Assembly (NCBI GenBank): GCA_023014365.1
Contig: JAEBUN010000031.1
Location: forward strand, 372,001-436,000
Source of the DNA: Lepiota brunneoincarnata
Taxonomy: Eukaryota > Basidiomycota > Agaricomycetes > Agaricales > Agaricaceae
DNA: 64,000 nt
Direction: 5' to 3'
In this document: positions 10,419 to 20,993 of the stretch, piece after piece
Layout of the letters: each line of letters begins with the position of its first letter
How positions within the stretch are numbered: the stretch's first letter is position 1
The notes under the pieces: generated by a model
What the model saw: only the letters and a program-made list of their open reading frames with translations
Databases searched by the model: none
What the model was told of the DNA's origin: nothing
Position numbers and translations under genes: made by a program

Positions 10419-13400
10419 ATGGGGAACGGCATTTCTACAGCTCAAGAAAAATTACATCACGTCCGCGCAGCTTCCTCCCACATTCGCTTTCAGCAAACAG
10501 GGGCGCTCAGTGACATTGAGGATGCAATCGAGAAGCAACGCCAACTTGTAGCGCTCACCCCTGATACTCATCCCCAAAAGCCGCAGAGGCTCAACAACCT
10601 TGGGCTCTACTTGCGCGGTCGATTTGGACGTACGGGAGTGCTCAGCGATGTCGACGAGGCAATTAGATGTCAACAGCAAGCAATGCTGCTCACCCCAGAG
10701 GGTCACGCTTTCGAACCAATGGGACTTCACAACCTCGGAGTTTCCTTTCGCAGTCGGTTTGAGCATGCAGGGGTGCTCAGCGACATCGACGAGGCAATCA
10801 AGTGTCAGCAGCAGGCAGTGTTGCTCACACCAGATGGAGATGCCAACAAACCGACGAGGCTCGGCAACCTCGCGAACTCCTTCCACAGTCGGTTTGAGCG
10901 TACAGGCGCACTCAGCGACCTCGAGGAAACAGTCGCGAGCCAGCGGCAGGTGCTGTTGCTCACCCCAGAAGGCCATCCGGACCAAGCGAGGGGGCTCAGC
11001 AACCTCGGGATTTCCCTTCGGAGTTGGTTTGAACGTACAGGCGAGCTTAGCTACATCAACGAGGCAATCCAGAATCAACAACTGGCGGTATTACTCACCC
11101 CCGATGGCCATGCCGACAAACCATTGAGGCTCCACAACCTCGGGGCTTCCTTCCACACTCGTTTTGAACATACGGGCGCGCTAGACGACCTTGAGGAGGC
11201 AATCAAGAATCAACAACTGGCATTGCCGTCGATCCCAGATGGACACCCTTACAAGCTAAGGGGGCTTAACAACCTTGGACTGTCGTTCCGCAGTCGATTC
11301 GAACATAGAGGGGTCTTCAGTGACATTGACGAGGCAATCAAGAACCTACAGCAAGCGGTGTTGTTGACTCCAGATGGGCATGCCGACAAACCAGTGAGGC
11401 TCAATAACCTCGGGACTTCCTTCGCCACTCGGTTTGAGCATACAGGAGCGCTCAGCGACATTGATGAAGCAATCAAGAATCTACAGCAAGCGGGGTGGCT
11501 CAACCCCGACGGACATGCCAACAACCAAACGGTACTCAACAACCTTGGGCTTTTTCTACGCAACCGGTATACGCTTACACGGGAGCTCAACGACCTTGAA
11601 GATGCGATCAAATATCAACAACGCGCGATCTCACTCATCCCCGATGGTCATCCTGATGAATTGACGGCGCTCCACAACCTCGGGATGTCATTCGGTAGCC
11701 GGTTTGAGCGCACTGAGGCGCTCAGCGATATCGAGGAGGCAATCAAGAATTACCAGCACGCTTTATGGCTGACCCCAGAGGGACATGCCAGCAGATCGGG
11801 GAGACTTGAAGGCCTCGGGCTTTCCTTTCGCCATCGGTATAAGCACACTAGGGCACTCAGCGACATTAACGAAGCAATCGAGAATCAACAGCAGGCAGTA
11901 TTGCTCACCCCTGATGGACATCCTAGTAAGCCGGAGAGGCTCAACAACCTTGGGGTTGCCCACCACAGTCGGTTTGAGCATGTGGGAGATCTAAGCGACA
12001 TTAACGAGGCAATCAAGTATCAACAAGAAGCAGTACTTCTCGCCCCAGATGGCCACTCTGACAAACTCGCAGGGCTCAACAACCTCGGGGGCTCCTTCCA
12101 CAGTCGGTTTGAGCGTACAGGCATGCTTAGTGACATTGACGAGGCTATCAAGAGCCAACAACAAGCAGTGTTACTCACCCCAGATGGGCATGTCGACAAA
12201 CCACGGAGGCTCAACGACCTGGGAATGTCATTCCGCAGTCGTTTTGAGCATACGGGGATGATTGGTGACCTTGAGGAGGCGATCAAGTACCAGCAGCAGG
12301 CAGTGTCGCTCACCCCCGATGGTCACCGTGACAAACTGACAGAGCTCAACAACCTCGCACATTCCTTTCACGATCGTTTTGAGCATAGGGGAGTCCTCAG
12401 TGACCTAGATGAAGCGATAAAGAATCAACGGCGGGTGGTGTTGCTCACCCCAGATGGACATGCCGGCGCCCAAAAGGCACTTAATAACCTTGGGCTCTCC
12501 CTCCACAGTCGGTATAAGCGTACAGGAGCACTCAGCGACCTTGATGAGGCAATCAAGAACCAACAGCGGGCTATGTTGCTCATCCCAGACAATGACCCTT
12601 TCAAACCAGGGGGGCTCAACAACCTTGGGCACTCCTTCTATAGTCGGTTTGAGCGTACAGGAGTGCTCAGCGACCTCGACGAAGCAATCAAGAATCAATA
12701 CCAAGGAGTATTGCTCACTCCAGATGATCATCCTGACAAACCGAGGGGGCTCAGCAACCTTGGACTGTCGCTTCATAGTCGGTTCAGGCATGCAGGGGCA
12801 CTCGGCGACATTGACGAGTCAATCAAGATTCTACAGCAGGCAATATCACTCATTCCGGGTGGACACCCTAACAAACCTGCTGTGCATGCTACGCTTGGGT
12901 TGTCCTCCCACAGTCGCTTTCTGCATACAGGGGTGCGCAGCGACCTTGAGGAGGCTATCAAGAATCAACAACAGGCGGTGTCGCTCACTCCAGATGAACA
13001 CACTAGCAAACCAGAGAGGCTCCACAACCTTGGGCTTTTCTACCAGACTCTATTTGAGCATGCAGGCGCGCCCGGTGACATTGACCAAGCAATCAATTAT
13101 CATCAGGAGGCCATGCTGCTCATCCCGGATGGCCACCCCGATAAACCACTGCTGCTTTCCAACCTTGCGAGTGCCTTCGAGAGTCGGTTTGACCGCACTG
13201 GCTTGCCGAGTGACTTGACTGAAGCAATTTCTCATTTCCGGTCTGCTGCAACGTCAAACACTGGCCCGCCTTCGGTCCAAGTCATTGCATCTCAGAGATG
13301 GGGCTGGGCTTCCCTTTCCTCACCAAATCATGATCCACATTCCGTCTTGGCTGCCTATAATCAGGCCATCGATCTCATCCCACAGACTGCTTGGATCGGA

Positions 13401-14964
13401 GACCCTATTGATACCCGTCACTCCCAACTTCATAAGCTTGGAGATCTTCCCAGAGAGGCTGCTGCAGTTGCACTTAGTATGGGAAAACCGGACCTTGCCC
13501 TGGAATGGCTTGAACAAGCACGTTCAGTCGTCTGGAATCAACTGCTTAACCTCCGCACTTCCGTCGTCAACCTCAATCAAGTCCACCCAGATCTCTGTGC
13601 TGAGTTCACCCAAGTCTCACATGAGCTTCGAAGCGCAGTCACTCGCCAACAGCAGCCGATGGAGTCATCCGGCGATACCATGATCTCTCTCGAGGAAGAA
13701 ACCCAGCGCCATCATCGCCTTGCGGAAAAGTGGGACTCACTTGTCAAGAAAATACAATCGCTTCCAGATTTCGAGGACTTTCTTTTGCCGAAGAAGGTCT
13801 CTGTTCTGAAGAAAGCCGCAGATTCGGGTCCTGTGGTTGTCATCAATGTCCATACACTTCGCTGCGATGCATTAGTGCTCGAACCGGGAAGAGACCAAGT
13901 GCGCCACATTCCGCTGAACAAACTCCGCTACGAAGATGTGGAGAAGATGCAAAAATCCCTCAGAGAATACCTCGCAAACCCTTATTTTACTAGACGGGGG
14001 GACCGCGCAGGTGCACCAGCCCCGGTGAACGGGTCGCGCATAGTGGGGGTTCTTGGGAAGCTATATCAGAGCATCGTGTATCCTGTTCTTCAGGGCTTGG
14101 GCTTGACGGTAAGAGTCACTCACTGTAGCGCAGTGTGTCCACTGATATCAATTCTGACCATTCTAGATGGGGACATCGGATCCTGAGCACCTTCCTCGCA
14201 TCTGGTGGTGTCCAACTGGCCCCCTCACCTTCCTTCCGCTGCATGCTGCTGGCCGTCAAATAGCGGGCGGGAGGGATGAAACGTCTAATTATGTTGTGTC
14301 ATCATACACACCAACAGTCAATGCCTTGCTGGAGGCAAGGGCAGCAAAACGACAGCCTCTTGGTAAACTTGTCGGCATCGCCATGGCAGACTCACCACAC
14401 CTCAGTCCACTTCCAAATGCCGATGCAGAGTTGATCAAGATTGGAAAACATTTCCCTGCCAACTCACAGTGGACGTTCGAAATACTTCGGAACGAGCAGG
14501 CGACCGGGGAACGAGTGCTGGCCGACATGGCGAGCAGCAGTTGGGTTCACCTTGCATGCCATGCCGTCCAGGACGTGCGAGAGCCGACGCGGAGTGGTCT
14601 CTGCCTCCATGACCGGCGGTTAATGATTACGGACATCATTGCCAGACCATTTACTAATGCCGACCTTGCGTTTCTGTCAGCTTGCGAAACGGCGACTGGA
14701 GACGAGAAGGCATCAGACGAGGCGGTGCATATCACTGGGGCGATGCTGGGAGCAGGATATCGAAGTGTCATTGGAACGATGTGGTCGATACCAGATGCGG
14801 CTGCCCCAATTGTTGCTGAAAAAGTTTACGAGAACCTCCTTTCTGGAGGAGAACCAAACGGTGAACAAGCAGCACGAGCGTTGCATGAGGGTGTGAAGGA
14901 GCTACGAAAGTTTGGACAGGACTCGTATTACTCCTGGGTGCCGTTTGTACATTATGGTGTATGA
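10419..14964 (+). CDS. TPR-CHAT protein 1 (1495 aa, one intron)
   Basis: Two exons, 10419-14108 and 14167-14964, join in phase 0 across a 58-nt GTAAGA...CTAG intron. The start is chosen at MGNGIS because upstream sequence is a conserved leader and the same MGN start is found in the other copies. Residues 28-930 are 20 tandem 45-residue TPR-like repeats (core LSDIDEAI...QQAVLLTPDGH...LNNLG.SF..RFEHTG) with a partial 21st. A linker follows, then a C-terminal CHAT domain, a caspase/separase-like clan CD cysteine protease fold. The expected catalytic pair is present: His1362 in VHLACHA and Cys1403 in LSACET. The protein is therefore probably an active protease or a scaffolded switch; the substrate is unknown. 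G2 and S6 fit an N-myristoylation signal, suggesting membrane attachment (inference). The gene has a near-identical-length paralogue at 48.4 kb and convergent recyclin remnants 3'. Confidence 0.9.
10501..13200 (+). repeat. Intragenic 135-bp tandem repeat array (TPR units)
   Basis: Twenty units of 135 bp, each encoding one 45-residue TPR-like unit. The unit start GGNGTGCTCAGCGACATCGA recurs at that period, for example 10635 and 10770. Units have diverged but keep the length exactly. This array creates many spurious open frames on both strands. Confidence 0.85.
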
Positions 14965-15129
14965 TCTGTGTATAACTCCGTTGCTGTCGCCTTTCTTTGA
15001 TATGAATATCGTACATTTTGGTGCAGTAGATTAACCCACATAGCTACATGTTCAACTTGTTTATCAAATTCCGAGGCCGCCACTGGCATCCCTCGCCGCG
15101 AAAGCCACTTATGTTCCTTGTACAGTACT

Positions 15130-16985
15130 GTACAATAGAAGCGGACGGACAGAAGGGCCTCCGCGCTGGGACGTCGAATCCCCTTGGGCACCTTGACCAC
15201 CATACCATCTATTCAACACATCGCAATCCTCCTTGCAACTCAAATTATACATCGTCTTGTCCATGGTCTTCTCGATCTTCCCCCAGTCCGACCTCGGCTG
15301 GATAAATTCATGTCCCACAAGAAAACGCCTATGAGCACCATGCACACACAAAAAAACACACAACTTTCCTCCTTACCTTGGACCGATCGCCTCAGTGCAC
15401 ACTTTTACCAATCCAAATTCTAACGGTGTATCATCTGGAGGGTAATACTCCCGAAGTTGAGTGAGCGTAGAGATAAGACGTCAACCTCAAAAACGCACAC
15501 CTGAGGACGAAAGACTGGGATCAAGCACAGGAACAACGCCTACCTGATACATTAAGACATCCGTCCTACCATTCAAACCACCCGCAACACTCTCATCCAA
15601 CAAGTTCTCAAACCTCTTCTTTTCTCTGACCAACACGTTCAAAAAATCCGTTTTTTCAATATGTGGAGACTGCCCAACCCCCATCAGCTGTGAATCAACA
15701 AAAATAAAGGAGGAAGAGGGGCACGCACCGATTCCTTGTCAAAATTATCGACTGCATTATACCCCCAATATGCACAAGTTCAAAATCGCCAAGAATACGA
15801 AGACCCCTCCGCGATAGTTGATGACGACAACCCCCCGCCCGCCCGCCTTTGTGGATTCAAAATTGCAATACCTTGCACAGCAGCCGAAACACCCGTGATC
15901 AGTGCGCCCCCAACGGCATTCATAGTACGTGGCACAACCCTGACAGGCAGTATCAACGAACATGGTTCTCGGGTTGTGCGTATCCTTCCACCGAAAGCTC
16001 AGGTTTGGACTGCTTTTGCTGATCGCTTGGCGTCTGAAGTCGTGCGTTTTTTGAACTTGGGAGTTGCTCACTCCAGTTGTGTGTATTGAATGTGTTTTTC
16101 TAGGTTGGTGAATACATTACGCCGCCGTCGGAGGGTGCTAGAGAGGTATCAACGGTTGCGTTTTTGAAATCCACAGCGGGGAGTTTCTGGGAAGCGCATA
16201 AGATGGCCGATGCGATGATGCAGGTGGCTGAGCAGAGGGGGGATTTTGGTGTGACGAGGACGAGCATGGAGGATGTGATGTATGTGAAGCTTTCCCTCTT
16301 TCAGCTCACATGTTGACGATACCCTGGTAGATACCGGATGTTTGAGGTGAACATGGACGAGCACCTTGGTGAGAAGGTGGAACATCTGAAGATGGAATGG
16401 GACAGATAGCAGCAAAGTCATCGTCTGACACGTCAAACTCGACCACTTGTTTCTTCTCTTCGCGCAACCCTGCATAAGAGAAACGGAATGTCCTTACGCC
16501 GTGTACCAACGTCCTCTTAGCAGTAAGCACCTGGGCATGAGCTCGTCACAAAATCAAACCATTTTCCTAAGGGAGTGTCAATAACGAGAAAGAACATGGC
16601 ACACATAATGTTTTCAAGAGCTTTCCACCCATGCTGATAGAAAATCTCGCGCTTCTCTGCCCAGACCTTGCCCATCTCTCAATCCCAATACTTTCCCAGA
16701 GATCCCAAGTGACTTCAGCAGTCTCCTTCATCGCAGCTTCATCGCCCTTGCCACCAGCTATATCGAACGCGGAAAGAAGACTGGCATCAAAGCGATCCAT
16801 TACAAACCAGAGCGAGAGGGATAGCGTGTCATATCGGCGAACGGGTTGGACAGAAGGGGAGACAAGGGCAAGCCTAGCTTGGAAGGGGATGGAGGGAAGT
16901 ACGACTGTGGCGAGTTTTGAGAGGATGACATGAGGTTGTGAAGAGAGATAGCGGAGGAGAGGTTCGAGGAGGTTGTGTGCGCGGA
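15130..16985 (-). pseudogene. Recyclin (RCY1-like) pseudogene 2, with deletions and an inversion
   Basis: A copy of most of the recyclin gene convergent with TPR-CHAT 1. From 15184 it matches the last exon of the intact gene (60520-60620), then skips to the region matching 61130-61545, skips again to 62045-62215, and near 16567-16985 matches the F-box-bearing first exon (62970-63340). Two internal stretches of roughly 430 and 500 bases are missing. The central 15952-16520 part is inverted. The copy is cut at about 16985, where a CHAT fragment begins. Frame is broken at many points, so no product is expected. Confidence 0.8.
15952..16520 (+). other. Inverted segment inside recyclin pseudogene 2
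   Basis: In the intact gene this region (62215-62855) reads on the + strand from GAGGACGTTGG to CGTTGATAGCAG. Here it runs in the opposite sense, from GCAGTATCAACG to CCAACGTCCTCTTA, while both flanks keep the original orientation. Breakpoints fall at CAG trinucleotides on both sides. Confidence 0.75.
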
Positions 16986-17798
16986 GGGAGCAAGCGGAGA
17001 ACGAGTGCTGGCCGACATGGCGAGCAGCAGTTGGGTTCACCTTGCATGCCATGCCGTCCAGGACGTGCAAGAGCCGACGCGGAGTGGTCTCTGCCTCCAT
17101 GACTGGCGGTTGATGATTACAGATTCATTGCCAGACCGTTTAACAATGCCGACCTTGCGTTTCTGTCAGCTTGTGAAATGGCAACTGGAGATGAGAAGGC
17201 ATTGTTAAATAAAGTGACAGATCACTTATTAGTTAGTATGAATTATGATATATAAGTAATTAGTTGTTATGTACACCCATCCCTTGGGGATGTCAATTAG
17301 TGGACACCGAGTTTCACACCTTGTGTCCATTTTGACAGGATGGGACCTTAGACTAGCCAAATCCTATTATGTGAAGGGGAGTTACATATGAAGAACCTTT
17401 ACACTTGACCGAATCAGTGGGCTTATCAAATCACACTATTATTAACAACATGTGAATACATCAGTGATTGTTGATCAACTTGAGCTAGTGACTAGTGATC
17501 AGTGTGTCACTGATACTATTGACTCTACTCAGTTCAACAGGCATCAGATGAGGTGGTGCATATCACTGGGGTGATCTTGGGAGCAGGATATCAAGGTGTT
17601 ATTGGAATGATGTGGTCAATACCTGATGCAGCTGCTCCAATTGTTGCTGCAAAAGTTTACAAGAACCTCCTTTCTGGAGAAGAACCAAATGATGAACAAG
17701 CAGCACAAGCATTGCATGAGGGTGTGAAGGAGCTACGAAAGTTAGGACAGGACTCATTTTATTCCTGGGTGCCTTTTGTACATTATGGTGTATGATCT
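16986..17798 (+). pseudogene. CHAT-domain fragment (copy iii), split by a solo LTR
   Basis: Part of a CHAT domain fused to the cut end of recyclin pseudogene 2. The left part (16986-17197) carries the His motif HLACHA; after the 337-bp insertion the right part (17545-17798) runs to the family's usual end, FVHYGV and stop. A 2-base deletion near 17123 (CAGATTC where intact copies have GGACATC) shifts the frame before the Cys motif. The right part and the last 30 bases of the left part have lost nearly all CpG; the rest of the left part has not. Confidence 0.85.
17203..17539. mobile_element. Solo LTR (337 bp) with 5-bp target duplication
   Basis: The insert interrupts an otherwise contiguous CHAT sequence. 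It starts TGTTAAAT and ends GTTCAACA, the TG...CA ends typical of LTR elements. It is flanked by the 5-bp direct repeat GGCAT at 17198-17202 and 17540-17544. There is no internal coding region, so it is a recombination-derived solo LTR. It does not match the LTRs of elements A, B or C. Confidence 0.85.
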
Positions 17799-17999
17799 CC
17801 ATACAACTCTGTTGCTACTGACTTTGTATGATACAAATATCCTACACTTTTGGTATTGTAGATTTACCCATGTAGCCATGCGTTCAATTTACTCTGAGGC
17901 TGCTAGTGGTGTTCTTCGCCACTGGATGACCCAAAAGCCACCTATGTTTCTTGTACAGTACACAAGCAAGCATGAGATAAGATGTCATAGGTTCTTGCA

Positions 18000-18160
18000 C
18001 CATGAGGCATCCAGGTAACATAAAATATAAATTATCAATTACCAGTAGCGTAGAATAACAGAACTTGATATTGTGTAAGCTGGGGAAGAGGGATGGGGGT
18101 TTCCTCAAGCCTCATTGACCCTGGGTGGTAGGGCTGGGGGGGGGGGGGGCACAGTGTGGT
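18000..18160 (-). repeat. Dispersed repeat R1, partial copy 3
   Basis: Direct match to 548-710: the GAGGCATCCAG start, the A/T-rich middle, TAGAATAACAGAACTTG and the CCTCATTGACCCTG block. It ends in a run of about 15 G at 18136-18151. Confidence 0.6.
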
Positions 18161-18239
18161 CACCCAAAGAACTGCCACAGCTGACACGGTGCTGATGGGG
18201 CAAGCTCACCCCCAACAGGCGGTTCAAAAATGGTAAGGG

Positions 18240-18620
18240 GAGTACAGCTCCCATAGTGAATAAGGGTGTATATCCTTGTAGCAGGTAGAGGTTCATACAT
18301 TCATGGCAAATAGAGGGTGCATACGCCCATAGCGAATGGCAGATACATAAACCCATAGTAAAAGAAAGGGTGCATAAACCCATAGCAAAAGGTGGGTGTG
18401 TACCCTCATAGCAAATAGAGGGAGTGTAAACCAGTAGGTGGGAGGGAGTGCACTCACCCATAGTAGATCAAGGGTGCCTAGAGGGCGCATATGCCCATAG
18501 TGGACAGAGGTGGTGGTGTGAACTCATAGCAAATTGGGGGTATGTAGACCAATAGCAAATAAGGGGGCATGTAAACCCATAGCAAATAAAGGTGCATGAA
18601 TCCATAGTGCTAGGGAATCT
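18240..18620 (+). repeat. Degenerate minisatellite, unit about 27 bp
   Basis: Roughly a dozen imperfect units around the core GGGTGCATAAACCCATAGCA. Related units occur at 46790-46905, downstream of element C. The array is CpG-poor and non-coding. Confidence 0.65.
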
Positions 18621-18758
18621 TGGGGGTGTGTTCGACAGTGGTAGCAAATTTGGAAAAAAAGGTTCATCAAGATCTAGGGGTTGAGGGAGGGCTGGGGCCA
18701 GGGGTTGATGGCAAGTGGTGGTGGTGTTAGTGTTGGTGTTGGTGTTGGTGTTGGTGTT

Positions 18759-19110
18759 TGTTACCATTTTCCCCTTTATCCATCTGCCTGTCTATTTTCC
18801 CTTGTCATATGTTGCCGCCTGTTGTCAGCGCCCAGTTATATTTACTTATCACATGCCACTGCCCATCTATAGATAGTTCTCCCTTGGCTTGTGATTTTCA
18901 TCTATCTGCATGTGATTCTTTCTTCTATCACATGCCAGTCGTCCCAGTAATATATATAGACCTAAGTATTACTTGTAATCCTTAGCTTTGTCTTGTTATA
19001 CATCATATTTGTTCCTGTTCATTGGCATCGCCCTTGACTTGCTCGCATTACTCAATGGTTAACTTGTCATTAATCGCATTGAACCTTGCAGATGCCTAAC
19101 CAGCGTAACA
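18759..19110 (+). repeat. Element A 5' LTR
   Basis: TGTTACC start and CGTAACA end. A TATA box (TATATATA) lies at 18951-18958. The segment TAGCTTTGTCTT at 18983-18994, 32 nt below it, is the probable transcript 5' end. Confidence 0.95.
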
Positions 19111-19111
19111 A

Positions 19112-19123
19112 AAGACAAAGCTA
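19112..19123 (+). other. Element A primer-binding site, self-priming type
   Basis: AAGACAAAGCTA, one base after the 5' LTR, is the exact 12-nt reverse complement of 18983-18994 in the LTR. In Tf1-type elements the 5' end of the transcript folds back and primes reverse transcription, so no tRNA is needed. A functional role here is inferred. Confidence 0.7.
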
Positions 19124-19389
19124 CTCGTTGCCTCTCTTCTCTCTTCTCGCCCTCTTTGGTTTGCACAGTACTGTTAACTGTGAGGTCTAGACAGAACTGT
19201 AATCTGTTGAGGATCATCGCTTGTCTATTCGAGCGTCTGACATGGTCCTCACCCCGAAGAACTCCAGCTGTTGTTCTTCTGAACCTTCGCACCCCAGTGC
19301 CTCTATAGGTTCTCAGATTCCTTGTTCGTCTTGTCGAACATCTTAGTGGATCTTAAATTCTCGGAGGTTTCTCTTTACCAGAAAAGACA

Positions 19390-20993
19390 TTGTTGCCCAT
19401 CACGGGTAGTTATTTCAAATCCAGAACAGACCGTCCTAACCCTCGTATCTCTCAAACTGGTTCTGGATCTCCAGGACCCTCTCAACCATCTGTTACCCCA
19501 CGTGCCATTCCATCTACTCCTCGCCCTACTCCTTCTTTTCGCGTGCCTTTGTCTTCTCCTGAGTCTGACCAACCCGTATACGCAACCCCGCCTGAACCAG
19601 TGGATACCACCCTTCAGGTAGCCACTCAGATTACTGAACCATCACCTGTCGAACCACCCTGACTCCCTTTTGGTCTGCTAGAAGCAACCACAAGTACAGG
19701 AGGTCCCTTACGCTTTCCGATCCATCAGATCGAACCTGGACAGTACCAACTTCCCCGCAACCTACAACCCTTCCCACCACCTTCCCCTTCCTCTGAATCC
19801 ATGTCTGAAACTATGGGAGACCCGCCAGCTAACCAACCACCACCAGGACCACCTGGACCACCACAAGGTCCACCCCGTCCACCGTCACCACAACTGCAGC
19901 ATAACGGCTACAAAGAACTATCGTTCGAGAAACCGACACCATTCGATGGCAACCGCAAGAACTTCCAAGAGTTCATTAATTCTGTAGCACTCTACCTTTT
20001 TGGTAACGCCAATATCTACAACACCGACAACAAGAAAATCATATTCTTTTTATCCTTGCTTAAATCCGGCAAAGCCAGCAACTGGAAGAACCAGTACTTT
20101 CAGTCAAAACAAGTATGGGGAGAGTTTACCCCTGGAACATACAACGAACTTGTTGAAGAGTTCACCGAAGCATTCTCGCCTGTCGATGTCCCGTCCCAAG
20201 CATTCCACAACCTTAACACCCTCCGCCAAGGATCCCGTAACGTCGAAGACATCATTGCAGAGTTTAAAACTCTTGTCCATCGTTCAGGACTCCGCGAAGA
20301 TCGTGCTCTTATAGAAAAGTTCCAAAAGTCATCAATTGGAACCTCACTTACAAAATTCTCACTGATCTGAACCCACCTAATACCATAAACGAATGGTACT
20401 GCCGCGCTATCCAGATTGACCATAACTGGCACACTGCTTCCACAATCCTCAGACCCCATCCAGGATTCCGCCCTTGCCCTGCCCCCATCAATAACTACCG
20501 TCGTACGCAGCAACCATATCGCAAACCGCAACAACAATTGTCCTATACTGGACCAAATTGTCATTATCAATTCCGCCCATCATGTGATCTGAACACTATG
20601 GAGATTGACAACATGTACCTTAATGAAGGTCCCGAATATTACCCTTCTTTTAATATCCCCAGTGATCCACACCCCGATCATGAAGAAGCTGAAGAAGACC
20701 AACTGGATCATTTTCCCCACAATGATGACATCGATATCAACGCCGTTTTCACTCCCGAAGAAAAGTGTGCCTACGAGAAAGGCTTGTGCTTCCGTTGTTT
20801 CAAACCCAGTCACATTTCCCGCATTTGTCCCAACATTGCCCGACCGCAACTGAAGATCGATAAAGTGACCAATATATGAAATGCGTCCCTTAAAATCCGT
20901 TCCATCATCGAATCTATTCCCGAAACTGAAGCCGTTGAAGTCTATGAGACTTGGTCCAAAGACCCAACTATGCAGCCATTCACAAATTTTTAA
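19390..20993 (+). pseudogene. Element A gag, frameshifted and with premature TGA stops
   Basis: A Ser/Pro-rich leader (from 19390) leads in frame, across a TGA at 19660-19662, into the Gag core that starts at ATG 19801 (MSETMGDPP). The core has the retrotransposon Gag fold signature (PTPFDGNRKNFQEF). One base seems to be missing near 20325, after KFQ, because the continuing INWNLTYKILTDLN sequence is in the next frame. A CCHC zinc knuckle, CFRCFKPSHISRIC, sits near 20790. A second TGA at 20877 precedes the natural TAA at 20991. Confidence 0.85.

Noticed and set aside
10452..13235. Long secondary open frames on both strands over the TPR array (e.g. 10452-11081 minus, 12454-13218 plus)
   Set aside because: They are by-products of the 135-bp repeat period and carry no domain; the same shadows recur over TPR-CHAT 2.
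10419..14964. Link of TPR-CHAT to a CRISPR-associated protease system
   Set aside because: The genes have spliceosomal introns in a fungal setting and there is no repeat-spacer array or Cas gene; only the protein architecture is shared.
18136..18151. G-run as a G-quadruplex control element
   Set aside because: A single homopolymer next to eroded repeat sequence; no conserved G-tract spacing in other copies.
20371..20373. TGA at 20371 as a premature stop in element A gag
   Set aside because: Coding continues in the next frame from about 20325, so this TGA is a consequence of a one-base deletion.
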